Source of the DNA: Candidatus Latescibacterota bacterium
GTDB lineage: Bacteria > Latescibacterota > UBA2968 > UBA8231
Assembly: GCA_003529325.1 (NCBI GenBank)
Contig: DPVW01000056.1
Location: 3,958-42,152, forward strand
DNA length: 38,195 bases
Direction of reading: 5' to 3'
Positions 24,276 through 32,295 of this stretch are shown piece after piece. The notes beneath the pieces are model-generated. The model did not search any database, was not told the origin of the DNA, and was given only the letters and a program-made list of their open reading frames with translations. Every line of letters starts with the position of its first letter. Position 1 is the first letter of the stretch. A program made the translations under genes and the position numbers.

Positions 24276-25249
24276 AACTGATCGTCCAAATCCCCTGCCT
24301 CAACGAGGAGGAGACGCTGCCGGCGACACTGGCCGACATCCCACGTCAGGTCGAGGGACTTGACCGTGTCGAGATCCTCATCATCGACGACGGCTCCACG
24401 GATCGCACCGCCGAAGTTGCGCGGGAGTGCGGTGTCGACCACATCATCCGCTTTCCGCAAAATCGTGGCCTGGGGCACGCCTTCAAGGCGGGCTTCGACA
24501 ACGCCCTGCGGCTCGGCGCCGACATCATCATCAATACCGATGGTGACAATCAGTACTTCGGCGGCGACATCCGTGAGCTGGTCAAACCGATCCTGGAAGG
24601 TCGCGCGGATCTTGTCATTGGCGATCGTCAGACCGGTGATATCGGCCACTTCGGCTGGCTCAAACGCACACTGCAGAAATTCGGCAGTCGCGTCATTTCC
24701 AGTCTCGGCGGGCTGGAGATTCCGGATGTCGCCTCCGGCTTTCGCGCCTACACGCGTGAGGCGGCGCTGAAGATTTCGATGTTCACCGACTTCGATCACA
24801 CCGCTGAACATGTGGTACAGGCCGGGCAGGATGGTTGGGGTGTCGTCGTCGTGCCAATTCGCACCAATCCGAAAGCCCGGGAATCGCGGCTGTTTTCCAA
24901 CGTCGGTGAGTTCGTTCTCAAATCGGGCTCGATCTCCCTGCGCACATACGCTCGTTACAAGGCACTGAAGATCTTCGCCACCTTCGGTGGGGTCACATTT
25001 CTATTGGGCGTTGCTCTGGGATTACGGTTTCTCTACTACCTCGCCTTTACCGAACAAGGTGAGCTGCACATCCAGTCCGTGATTCTGGCAGCTGTACTGC
25101 TATTGGCTGGTTTTCAGATGTTCCTTACCGGCATCGTCGCCGATCTGATCGCGACGAATCGCATGCTGATGGAAGACACCTTGACTCGCATCAAGAAGAT
25201 CGAACTGGCTCAACCAGCAACGACTGAGCGCAACAACAACGGCGGCTGA
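24272..25249 (+). CDS. family 2 glycosyltransferase, polyprenyl-phosphate type, membrane-anchored
   Basis: A 325-residue GT2 enzyme. Motifs: IPCLNEEETLPATL near the start, LIIDDGSTDRTAEV, INTDGDNQYFGGDI (DxD region) and DVASGFRAYTREAAL. Two C-terminal membrane helices (FGGVTFLLGVALGLRFLYYL and SVILAAVLLLAGFQMFLTGI) place it at the inner membrane, like dolichol/undecaprenyl-phosphate mannosyl- or glucosyl-transferases. The frame is open upstream inside the reductase gene, but TTG 24272, with AGGAG eight bases before it, fits the family start and overlaps the reductase stop. The 3' end overlaps the convergent RluA-family gene by 40 bases. Confidence 0.88.
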   Translation: MKLIVQIPCLNEEETLPATLADIPRQVEGLDRVEILIIDDGSTDRTAEVARECGVDHIIRFPQNRGLGHAFKAGFDNALRLGADIIINTDGDNQYFGGDIRELVKPILEGRADLVIGDRQTGDIGHFGWLKRTLQKFGSRVISSLGGLEIPDVASGFRAYTREAALKISMFTDFDHTAEHVVQAGQDGWGVVVVPIRTNPKARESRLFSNVGEFVLKSGSISLRTYARYKALKIFATFGGVTFLLGVALGLRFLYYLAFTEQGELHIQSVILAAVLLLAGFQMFLTGIVADLIATNRMLMEDTLTRIKKIELAQPATTERNNNGG

Positions 25250-26166
25250 CAGTAGAGAGAGATTTGGCCCCCGGTGACGGGGTGCGTCAGTAGCAGAGAC
25301 ATCGCGTGCAGGTGATAGCCGATGTCCCCGGGACGGGCAGCTGACCGAACTGCCCCAGTGCGTGGTTTTCCTCCTACCCCATAAAGGGGTTCCCCCACCA
25401 GTGGATGTCCCGCCAGCGCCAGGTGAATGCGGATCTGGTGCGGCCGCCCCGTGGGGATCTCAACATCGACGAGACTGGCGTCGGTCTCATGGCGCCGCTC
25501 GATGACCCGCACCAAAGAACGTGATGATCGCCCACCCCTATCGACGGCTGCGTGGATGCTGCCCATCGTCGGATCCGGGATGGCGCCGATCTCTGCATCC
25601 ACCTCGAATCGATCCGCCAGATCCGTCCCCTGAACAAGGGCGCGATAGACCTTGACCAGACTGCCATCGTGAAAGGCGGCGGCAACGCCTCTGCGCACTG
25701 GGGCATCGCTGGCGAACAGCACGAGCCCTGTCGTACCTCGTCCGAGTCGGTGGGCTGGCGCCCAATCGGGACCCCTTCGTTCGCGCACGACGTCGAGCAG
25801 CGTGTTCTGCAGATAACCGGCCGCCGGCAGCACCTGCAGCCCCGCTGGTTTGGCGACGGCGAGCAGGCCATCTGCTTCATGCAATAGCGCAAACCAGCGG
25901 GGTGCCGCCGGCTCAGTCCAGGGGGCACGGTGATAGATCAGACGATCGCCGGCGGCCAACACCGTGTCGGCTGCAATTGCCTCGTCGCCACGCCGCATCC
26001 GCCCCGCCTGCAATCGTTGTCGCCATTCTTGCTCAGAAGAGTGGGTGAAACGACGGGCGTAGAACTCGAGACCGGTCCAACCCGTGGCGGCACCGTCGAC
26101 GATATCGCGATATTGCCAACCACTGTTGCGGCGCTGACGCCAGCCCGTTGACGAAGGGAAGCTCAT
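25210..26166 (-). CDS. RluA family pseudouridine synthase with HRLGRGTTG variant motif
   Basis: A 318-residue RNA pseudouridine synthase-fold protein. Seen: HEADGLLAVAKPAGLQVLP near 95-113, AHRLGRGTTGLVLFA near 140-154, VKVYRALVQG, and IPTGRPHQIRIHLALAGHPLVGEPLYG (its parts PTGRPHQIRIHLA and GHPLVGEPLYG) near the end. In RluA the motif is HRLDxxTSG with catalytic Asp; here Gly stands at that place. I recall a natural subgroup, including plant homologues, with HRLGRxTSG, so this is probably a real variant. The N-terminus may hold a short S4-like region. It diverges from argC across a 49-base AT-rich promoter gap. Confidence 0.85.
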   Translation of the reverse strand: MSFPSSTGWRQRRNSGWQYRDIVDGAATGWTGLEFYARRFTHSSEQEWRQRLQAGRMRRGDEAIAADTVLAAGDRLIYHRAPWTEPAAPRWFALLHEADGLLAVAKPAGLQVLPAAGYLQNTLLDVVRERRGPDWAPAHRLGRGTTGLVLFASDAPVRRGVAAAFHDGSLVKVYRALVQGTDLADRFEVDAEIGAIPDPTMGSIHAAVDRGGRSSRSLVRVIERRHETDASLVDVEIPTGRPHQIRIHLALAGHPLVGEPLYGVGGKPRTGAVRSAARPGDIGYHLHAMSLLLTHPVTGGQISLYCQPPLLLRSVVAG

Positions 26167-26169
26167 GAG

Positions 26170-26206
26170 TTAGTATTTATTCATCATGATATAATAATTA
26201 TTCAAG
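26170..26206 (+). promoter_or_regulatory. argC promoter region with two ARG-box-like operators
   Basis: In a 49-base AT-rich gap, TATAAT at 26190-26195 is a likely -10 for argC (start 26216, AAGAGAG before it); the -35 is weak. Two ARG-box-like sites are seen, with right half-sites ATTCA at 26179-26183 and 26200-26204, each preceded by a four-base A/T run and a 3-of-5 match to TGAAT. They are 21 bases apart, the classical spacing of paired ArgR boxes, and the second covers the -10. The rluA-like gene's promoter must lie in the same gap on the other strand. Confidence 0.5.
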
Positions 26207-26215
26207 AGAGTTGTC

Positions 26216-27196
26216 ATGACCGATCTTCCGACAATCTTCATCGACGGCCAGGAAGGTACCACCGGATTGCGCATCCGTGACCTGCTTGGCAACCGGCAGG
26301 ATGTGAACATTCGCCTCATCGCCCCAGACAAGCGTAAGGATAGGTCGGCGCGTCGGGAGTTGCTCAATGAAGTCGACCTGGCGATTCTCTGCCTGCCGGA
26401 TGACGCCGCCGCTGAAGCCCTCGAACTGATCGAACCAGGCAGTGGCACACGGGTCATCGATACGAGCACGGTTCGGCGGGTGGACGACGACTGGGTCTAC
26501 GGTATTCCCGAGTTGTCACCCTCCCAACGACAGGCGATCCGCACGGCGGACCGAGTCGCCAATTGTGGCTGTTACCCGGTGGGATTTCTGCTCGCCGTAC
26601 GGCCCTTGATCGAAGCAGGTCTATTGCGCGCCGACGCTCCACTCATCGTCAACGCCGTCTCCGGTTATTCGGGTGGCGGTCGCAAGATGATCGAGGCGTA
26701 TCAGGGAATGCCACCAGGTCCCCAGGGGGATGCGGCTCAGGGCTTCTGTCTGTATGATCTGAACGGTGCCCACAAGCACGTGGCGGAGATGCAGAAATTC
26801 AGCGGCACTCTGCACCCGCCCTTGTTCGTACCGTCGGTGGATCACAGCTACTGCGGTATGTTGACGAGCACCCCGATTTCAGCTGCCTCCTGGACGTCTT
26901 CGGGAACGACTGCTCAGCAGGTGTTCGATATCTGGCAGGATCGTTACGCCAGTGAGCCCTTTGTGCGTCCTGTAGCCCCTGCCGATGCATCAGGATTCAT
27001 GCGGGAGGGTCGTTTTCTCGACCTCGACGGCGCCAATCTGACGAACCGTCTCGACTTGTTCGTCTTTGGCGATCCAGGTATCGGTCTGGTACTGGTGGGC
27101 CGCCAGGACAACCTCGGCAAAGGCGCCTCCGGAAATGCGGTGCAGTGCCTCAACCTCATGCTCGGCTTCGATGAGGCCACCGGTTTGAAGAGCTGA
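26216..27196 (+). CDS. argC: N-acetyl-gamma-glutamyl-phosphate reductase (type 2-like)
   Basis: A 326-residue NADPH-dependent enzyme of arginine (or proline-like) synthesis that reduces N-acetylglutamyl phosphate to the semialdehyde. Seen: FIDGQEGTTGLRIRDLL at the N-terminus, the class-typical type 2 start; LCLPDDAAAEAL; DTSTVRRVDDDWVYGIPEL; and VANCGCYPVGF with the catalytic Cys near 121 (Cys replaces the common Pro two residues earlier); then VNAVSGYSGGGRKMIE. Length fits the 310-330-residue type 2 class. It stands apart from other arg genes and is followed nine bases later by a TatD-like gene. Confidence 0.92.
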   Translation: MTDLPTIFIDGQEGTTGLRIRDLLGNRQDVNIRLIAPDKRKDRSARRELLNEVDLAILCLPDDAAAEALELIEPGSGTRVIDTSTVRRVDDDWVYGIPELSPSQRQAIRTADRVANCGCYPVGFLLAVRPLIEAGLLRADAPLIVNAVSGYSGGGRKMIEAYQGMPPGPQGDAAQGFCLYDLNGAHKHVAEMQKFSGTLHPPLFVPSVDHSYCGMLTSTPISAASWTSSGTTAQQVFDIWQDRYASEPFVRPVAPADASGFMREGRFLDLDGANLTNRLDLFVFGDPGIGLVLVGRQDNLGKGASGNAVQCLNLMLGFDEATGLKS

Positions 27197-27205
27197 GTCC
27201 ACCCC

Positions 27206-27985
27206 TTGGACAGTCTCTTACCATTTGCCGACAGCCACTGCCATCTTGATCAGCTGGCGGAAGATGCCGTCGGCGAAGCCGCAGCCGCCGGTGTCTCTCC
27301 CATCGTCGCCGTCTCCCAGGATGTCGACTCCATGAGCGCCGTCCTTGCCCTGGCCGGGCGCTACCCCGGTCAGGTTCTTCCCGGGCTCGGTATCCACCCC
27401 TGCACTGTCACGGAACGCGGCTTCGACAGACTGGCGCCAGACTTGGCATTGCTGTCAGAACGAGCCGCCGACGTCGCCGTCATCGGTGAGACCGGCCTCG
27501 ACTACAAATGGGCGACGTCAGAACAACAACAGGCCGAACAACTGCGCGTCCTCGAATTGCACTTTGCCACCGCCGCCCGTCATCACAAGCCCGTCAACCT
27601 GCATTCCCGTCGCTGCCTGCGACAGACATTGGAGCACGCCGTCGCCTTCCATCGTGATACCGGTCTGGCGGTGCAGATGCACTGGTTCACCGAGTCGAAA
27701 AAGTTGGCACGTATCTGCAACGACGAGGGGATCTATGTCTCTGTGGGACCGACCATTTTGGCCAACGAACAGGCAGCGACCGTCGCCTGTGAAGTCAATG
27801 ACGATCTGCTGTTGCTGGAGAGTGACGCTCCTGTTGCGGTCGACGGCATCCCGGGGCACCCCCGGCGGGTGCGCGAAGTTGCGGAGAAACTAGCCGGCCT
27901 TCGGGGCGTCTCACTGGAGGGTCTCGCCGAGCAGTTGTTGGCCAACCTGCAACGATATCTGACAGGTGCCAGCACCGACGCCTGA
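27206..27985 (+). CDS. TatD family metal-dependent hydrolase/deoxyribonuclease
   Basis: A 259-residue TIM-barrel metallohydrolase. Metal-site residues: FADSHCHLDQL (HxH) near residues 7-17, AVIGETGLDYKW (Glu) near 90-101, VNLHSRR (His) near 129-135, VQMHWFTES (His) and LLESDAP (Asp) near 205-211. Members act as 3'-5' DNA exonucleases or on D-aminoacyl-tRNA, but roles differ. TTG 27206 is used because it places HxH at the family position; no ribosome site is clear. It is probably read with argC and ends before a possible terminator. Confidence 0.88.
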   Translation: MDSLLPFADSHCHLDQLAEDAVGEAAAAGVSPIVAVSQDVDSMSAVLALAGRYPGQVLPGLGIHPCTVTERGFDRLAPDLALLSERAADVAVIGETGLDYKWATSEQQQAEQLRVLELHFATAARHHKPVNLHSRRCLRQTLEHAVAFHRDTGLAVQMHWFTESKKLARICNDEGIYVSVGPTILANEQAATVACEVNDDLLLLESDAPVAVDGIPGHPRRVREVAEKLAGLRGVSLEGLAEQLLANLQRYLTGASTDA

Positions 27986-27997
27986 GCGTTGACTCAA

Positions 27998-28034
27998 CAG
28001 AGGTCTGGGGTTACCCTCTACTGTTCGGTTTTTT
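27998..28034 (+). terminator. possible weak terminator after the TatD-like gene
   Basis: CAGAGG and CCTCTACTG form a stem (5 bp plus 3 bp with a bulged A, loop about 10 bases) followed five bases later by six Ts (28029-28034). The rest of the 210-base gap to ugd holds a CCGCA/TGCGG hairpin (28036-28055) and a CCTCC/GGAGG hairpin (28080-28091), and presumably the promoter of the polysaccharide operon, which I cannot pin down. Confidence 0.35.
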
Positions 28035-28195
28035 CCCGCATAACCTGTTGTGCGGCAAGCCGGTCGGTACTGCCGCCTTCCTCCACGGAGGGCGCTTTAC
28101 TGTAGAGATTCCACGACGGCGATTGGGCGGTGTGTGGGCAGGGATTCGCATCGTCGTGATGCTTCGACCACCGATGGCGACGGAGTTGTAACCCA

Positions 28196-29587
28196 GTGAA
28201 ACGAATTTGTGTGATGGGCTCCGGGTATGTCGGTCTCGTATCCGGTGCCTGCCTGGCCGACTTCGGTAACGCCGTCGTCTGCGTCGATATCGACGAACCA
28301 CGGATCGCGAGACTGCGTGGCGGCGAGGTTCCGATCTACGAGCCCGGCCTCGGGGAGTTGATGGAACGCAATCGCGAGCGGGGGCGCCTGTCCTTCTCCT
28401 CCGATGTAGCCTTTGCCATCAAGTCCAGTGACATCGTTTTTATCTGCGTGGGCACACCCTCTCTGCCATCCGGTGAAGTCGACATGTCGTACGTACATGC
28501 CGCCGCCCGCTCCATCGGCCAATACATGGAGGACTACAAGATCGTCGTCAACAAGTCGACGGTCCCCGTCGGTACCGGTGATGAAGTTGGGGCTTTGATC
28601 GTCGAGGTCCGGCCGGATGCAGATATCGATGTCGTCTCCAATCCGGAGTTTCTGCGCGAGGGTTCGGCAATCGACGACTTCATGCACCCCAGTCGCGTCG
28701 TCATTGGCGCCTCGAGTCGACGTGCCCTCGAGGCCATCATCGACGTCTACCGTCCGCTCTATCAGAGTGACGTGCCCATGGTGCTTACCGACGTACAGAG
28801 CGCGGAGATGATCAAATACGCCTCCAATGCCATGCTGGCGACAAAGATTTCTTTCATCAACGAGATCGCCAACATCTGTGAAGCCTTCGGTGCCGACGTC
28901 ACCGCCGTCGCTCGTGGCATGGGTCTGGATGAACGCATCGGTCCGCGCAATCTGTACGCTGGCGCCGGATATGGTGGCAGTTGCTTCCCGAAGGACGTGC
29001 AAGGTCTGGCGGCGACCGCCCGCCAGGCGGGTGTCGATGCGCCTTTGCTACAGACCATCGACCCGAGCAACGTGCGGCAGCGGCGACACATGATCGAGAA
29101 ACTGCGTGACCTGATCGGTGATTTCGATCAGCAGAGCGTCTGTCTGCTGGGCCTGTCCTTCAAACCCGATACCGACGACCTACGTGAGGCGCCAGCGATG
29201 GAGATGGTCGATGTGCTGCTACGCGAGGGGGCAACTGTGCGCGCCTACGACCCCGTCGCCATGGACCAAGCAAGAGCACAGTTTCCGGATCTGGTCTGCT
29301 TCGACGATCCCTATTCTGCCGCTGCCGGCGCCGATGTCCTGGTATTGATGACGGAATGGAACGAGTTCCGCAACATGGACCTGCCCCGCATCCAGTCAGC
29401 TCTTGGATCACCGCGACTGCTCGATTGCCGCAATGTCTATGACCCACGCGAGATGGCCGAACTCGGCTTTGACTACGTCAGCGTCGGTCGCCCACGGCGA
29501 AGTCCCGGTGATACGGTGGAGACCGCCGCCGACTGGATCTTGCCCGGTCGTTTTCACGCCTGTAGGGTAACCCAGAGAGTCCGATGA
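28196..29587 (+). CDS. ugd: UDP-glucose 6-dehydrogenase
   Basis: A 463-residue NAD-dependent enzyme oxidising UDP-glucose to UDP-glucuronate in the cytoplasm for capsule or exopolysaccharide. Seen: ICVMGSGYVGLVSGACLADFG (its core GSGYVGLVSG) near residues 7-16, VCVDID, VNKSTVPVGTGDEV near 118-131, NPEFLREGSAIDDF near 148-161, YASNAMLATKISFINEI near 212-228, GYGGSCFPKDVQ with the catalytic Cys near 262, and LLGLSFKPDTDDLREAPA near 319-336. Length is normal. GTG 28196 is the start. The stop overlaps the rmlB ATG by four bases. Confidence 0.94.
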   Translation: MKRICVMGSGYVGLVSGACLADFGNAVVCVDIDEPRIARLRGGEVPIYEPGLGELMERNRERGRLSFSSDVAFAIKSSDIVFICVGTPSLPSGEVDMSYVHAAARSIGQYMEDYKIVVNKSTVPVGTGDEVGALIVEVRPDADIDVVSNPEFLREGSAIDDFMHPSRVVIGASSRRALEAIIDVYRPLYQSDVPMVLTDVQSAEMIKYASNAMLATKISFINEIANICEAFGADVTAVARGMGLDERIGPRNLYAGAGYGGSCFPKDVQGLAATARQAGVDAPLLQTIDPSNVRQRRHMIEKLRDLIGDFDQQSVCLLGLSFKPDTDDLREAPAMEMVDVLLREGATVRAYDPVAMDQARAQFPDLVCFDDPYSAAAGADVLVLMTEWNEFRNMDLPRIQSALGSPRLLDCRNVYDPREMAELGFDYVSVGRPRRSPGDTVETAADWILPGRFHACRVTQRVR

Positions 29588-30597
29588 CGAAAAGCCTGCT
29601 GATCACCGGTGGTTGTGGTTTTATTGGCGCCAACTTCGTGCGCCATATTCTCGCCCGCTATGCCGATTACCGGGTGGTCAATCTCGACAAGCTGACCTAC
29701 GCGGGGAACCCGGCCAACCTCGCCGACATCGCTGACGACGAACGCTATCGTTTCGTCCATGGCGACATCACGGACATCGATGTCGTCGACCCACTCGTGG
29801 CCGAGGCCGACTGGGTGGTAAATTTCGCCGCCGAGAGCCACGTGGATCGCAGCATCCTTGGTAGCGCTGACTTTCTGCACACCAATGTGAATGGTACCTA
29901 CGTCCTGCTCGACGCGGCGCATCGCCACGGCGTAGAACGGTTTCATCAGATCAGCACCGACGAAGTTTATGGCAGCATCGCCGAGGGTGAATGGGACGAG
30001 GGCTTCCCTCTTGAGCCACGCAACCCATATTCGGCGACCAAGGCCAGTGCCGAGCTGCTGGTCAACGCCTTCCACCTGAGCCATTCCATACCGACCGTCG
30101 TCACCCGGGCATCGAACAATATCGGCCCCTACCAGTACCCCGAGAAACGGGTACCCCTCTACATCACAAATGCCATCGATGACAAACCATTGCCTGTCTA
30201 CGGTGATGGCATGCAGGTTCGCGATCACCTCTATGTCGACGACCACTGCAGTGCCATCGACCTGGTCCTGCACGAAGGTGTCATCGGCGAGGTCTACAAC
30301 GTCGGCAGTGACAACGATTGCACCGGAATCGACATTGCCCGCACCATCCTGGCCCAACTTGGCAAGTCAGAGTCACTGATTCAGTTCGTCGAAGATCGGG
30401 CAGGACACGACCAGCGCTACGCCCTTGATTCGAACAAACTGAGAGCCCTTGGCTGGACCCCTGCCGTCGGTGTCGAAGAAACCATGAAACGCACGATCCA
30501 ATGGTATGTGGATCATGAGGACTGGTGGCGGGACATCCGCAACCGGGACGACTACAAGGCGTACTACCAGCGCCAGTACGGAGATCGACTGAAGTGA
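29584..30597 (+). CDS. rmlB: dTDP-glucose 4,6-dehydratase
   Basis: A 337-residue extended short-chain dehydrogenase making dTDP-4-keto-6-deoxyglucose, precursor of rhamnose and other deoxy sugars. Seen: ITGGCGFIGANFVRH near the start, LDKLTYAGNPANL near 36-48, NFAAESHVDRSI near 80-91, the catalytic STDEVYGS near 119-126, PYSATKASAELLV near 146-158 (YxxxK), RASNNIGPYQYPEK near 175-188, and VRDHLYVDDHCSAI. These are RmlB-specific. No rmlA, rmlC or rmlD follows. It couples by a short overlap to the exporter gene. Confidence 0.94.
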   Translation: MTKSLLITGGCGFIGANFVRHILARYADYRVVNLDKLTYAGNPANLADIADDERYRFVHGDITDIDVVDPLVAEADWVVNFAAESHVDRSILGSADFLHTNVNGTYVLLDAAHRHGVERFHQISTDEVYGSIAEGEWDEGFPLEPRNPYSATKASAELLVNAFHLSHSIPTVVTRASNNIGPYQYPEKRVPLYITNAIDDKPLPVYGDGMQVRDHLYVDDHCSAIDLVLHEGVIGEVYNVGSDNDCTGIDIARTILAQLGKSESLIQFVEDRAGHDQRYALDSNKLRALGWTPAVGVEETMKRTIQWYVDHEDWWRDIRNRDDYKAYYQRQYGDRLK

Positions 30598-32291
30598 AAT
30601 ACAGGATCTGTTTTGCCGCATGCCTGGTCGCCCTGTCGGCGGCTACGGCGATCGCCCAGGATCTCGACGACCTGCTGGCGGAAAACGAGCGCATGGAAGC
30701 AGAGCTACGACGCATTCCCGGCACCGAAACTCCAGCAATGCTGGCGGATGGTATCGAGGGCCGACAGCTGCTGCCCGAAGGGGACGATGTGCAGCGACTG
30801 CGCATCTCCCAGGACCGGGAGATCGATCCCGAAGGCTACATCGTCGGCCCCGGGGACGTGATTCAGCTTTACATCTGGGGCGAATTCGACCAGGACATCC
30901 GCTTCGAGGTGAATCCAGAGGGTTTTGCTCTCGTACCGACGATCGGCTCCTTTGACGTCGCCGGACGGACGTTGGCCGACGTCAAGGCGGAGGTCATCGC
31001 CGCCGCCGAAGGGGAGAAGTACCCTGGCGTGGATATCACGCTGTCGTTGCAGAGCATGCGGCGTTTCGCGGCCTACATCACCGGTGCCGTGCCCAGGGGC
31101 CAGGGGGCGCACATCATAACCCCGGCGACGCGGATTTCAGATCTGCTGGAACGGGCGGGTGGTTTCCTCGGTGGCACCAACCAGCCCATTGCGCGGCGTT
31201 CGGTTCGTGTCACCCATGCCGACGGCACGGTGGATGAGGTCGATCTGGACATGTTCCTCGCTACCGGGGACATCCGGCACAACCCATACGTGCTCATGGG
31301 TGACCTCGTCCATATCAATTTCAGCAAGAATCGAGTTTATGCCTATGGCGCGGTGAACGAGGAAGGGGACAAGGAATTTCGCCCCGGTGACACCGTGAAC
31401 GACCTGATACGCCTGTCTCGCGGTGTTTCCGGTAGTGCCCCCCTGGCCTTGGTAGAGATCTGGCGTTTCGTCGAAGGGACAGACTCGACCGTCGTCATAC
31501 CGCTCATCGAACAGGAGACGGGCAGCCCAACACTGACGATCGAGGACATTGGTGATGTACGCCTGCAGCCGGAGGACATGTTGTTCATCCGCACCCGCTC
31601 CGACTGGCGTCAGACGCCGACGGTTTTTGGACACGGTGAACTCAGCTACACGGGTCGTTACCGCATCACTACGGGAAAAACGACGCTCTCGGAATTTGTC
31701 GCTCAGGCGGGCGGCTTTACCGAGAATGCCTCCCTTGCGGAAGCCCGCGTCATCCGCGCCAAATACCGAGCCATTCGCGACCCGGAATTGATCCGCCTGC
31801 AGTTGACGGTCTCAAGTGGTGGCTACGCCGAATTAACGCCGGAGGAACGCGCCTACCTCAAATCAAAGCAGCGCGAGGAACGCGGCCGTTTGACCATCGA
31901 CTTCGAGCGCCTGTTTGATGAAGGGGACCTGACCCAGGACGTCCTCCTCGAAGGGGGAGATGTCGTCCACGTTCCGGGTAGGCGTCTCACGGTTAGCATG
32001 AGTGGCCAGCTGCAGAACCCGGGCCTCGTAAACTTCGAAGAAGGTCGGCGCGCCGGCTTCTACCTGGAGCAGGCGGGGGGATATGGCTTCAATGCCGACA
32101 AGTCTGGTGCACGTCTGATCCGAGCCCGCACGAGTCAGCGCGAGAAGTTTAATCGCAACCTGATCGTCTATGCTGGAGACGAAATCTGGATCCCTGAGAA
32201 AGAATACCGTGACTGGTGGGTATTCGTCCAGGAGACAATACGCTCCACTGCCGAAGCCCTTACCCTCATCCTCTTGGTCCGTGCGATATAG
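30594..32291 (+). CDS. Wza-like polysaccharide export protein with SLBB repeats
   Basis: A 565-residue outer-membrane polysaccharide exporter component. A signal peptide (MKYRICFAACLVALSAATAI, cleavage near AIA-QD) leads to a polysaccharide-export domain (GYIVGPGDVIQLYIWGEF, FALVPTIGSFDVAGRTL). About four SLBB-type repeats follow, seen in AYITGAVPRGQGAH, VYAYGAVNEEGD, FGHGELSYTGRYRI and VSMSGQLQNPGLVNF, each before an LxxAGG-like helix. The C-terminus has a hydrophobic helix (ALTLILLVRAI). Unlike E. coli Wza it shows no good lipobox and has more SLBB domains. GTG 30594 overlaps the rmlB stop. Confidence 0.87.
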   Translation: MKYRICFAACLVALSAATAIAQDLDDLLAENERMEAELRRIPGTETPAMLADGIEGRQLLPEGDDVQRLRISQDREIDPEGYIVGPGDVIQLYIWGEFDQDIRFEVNPEGFALVPTIGSFDVAGRTLADVKAEVIAAAEGEKYPGVDITLSLQSMRRFAAYITGAVPRGQGAHIITPATRISDLLERAGGFLGGTNQPIARRSVRVTHADGTVDEVDLDMFLATGDIRHNPYVLMGDLVHINFSKNRVYAYGAVNEEGDKEFRPGDTVNDLIRLSRGVSGSAPLALVEIWRFVEGTDSTVVIPLIEQETGSPTLTIEDIGDVRLQPEDMLFIRTRSDWRQTPTVFGHGELSYTGRYRITTGKTTLSEFVAQAGGFTENASLAEARVIRAKYRAIRDPELIRLQLTVSSGGYAELTPEERAYLKSKQREERGRLTIDFERLFDEGDLTQDVLLEGGDVVHVPGRRLTVSMSGQLQNPGLVNFEEGRRAGFYLEQAGGYGFNADKSGARLIRARTSQREKFNRNLIVYAGDEIWIPEKEYRDWWVFVQETIRSTAEALTLILLVRAI

Positions 32292-32295
32292 CCAC

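Noticed and set aside
28097..29002. 301-codon minus-strand frame opposite ugd
   Set aside because: Antisense to a well-conserved dehydrogenase; composition is Asp/Gly-rich as expected from the complement of its codons.
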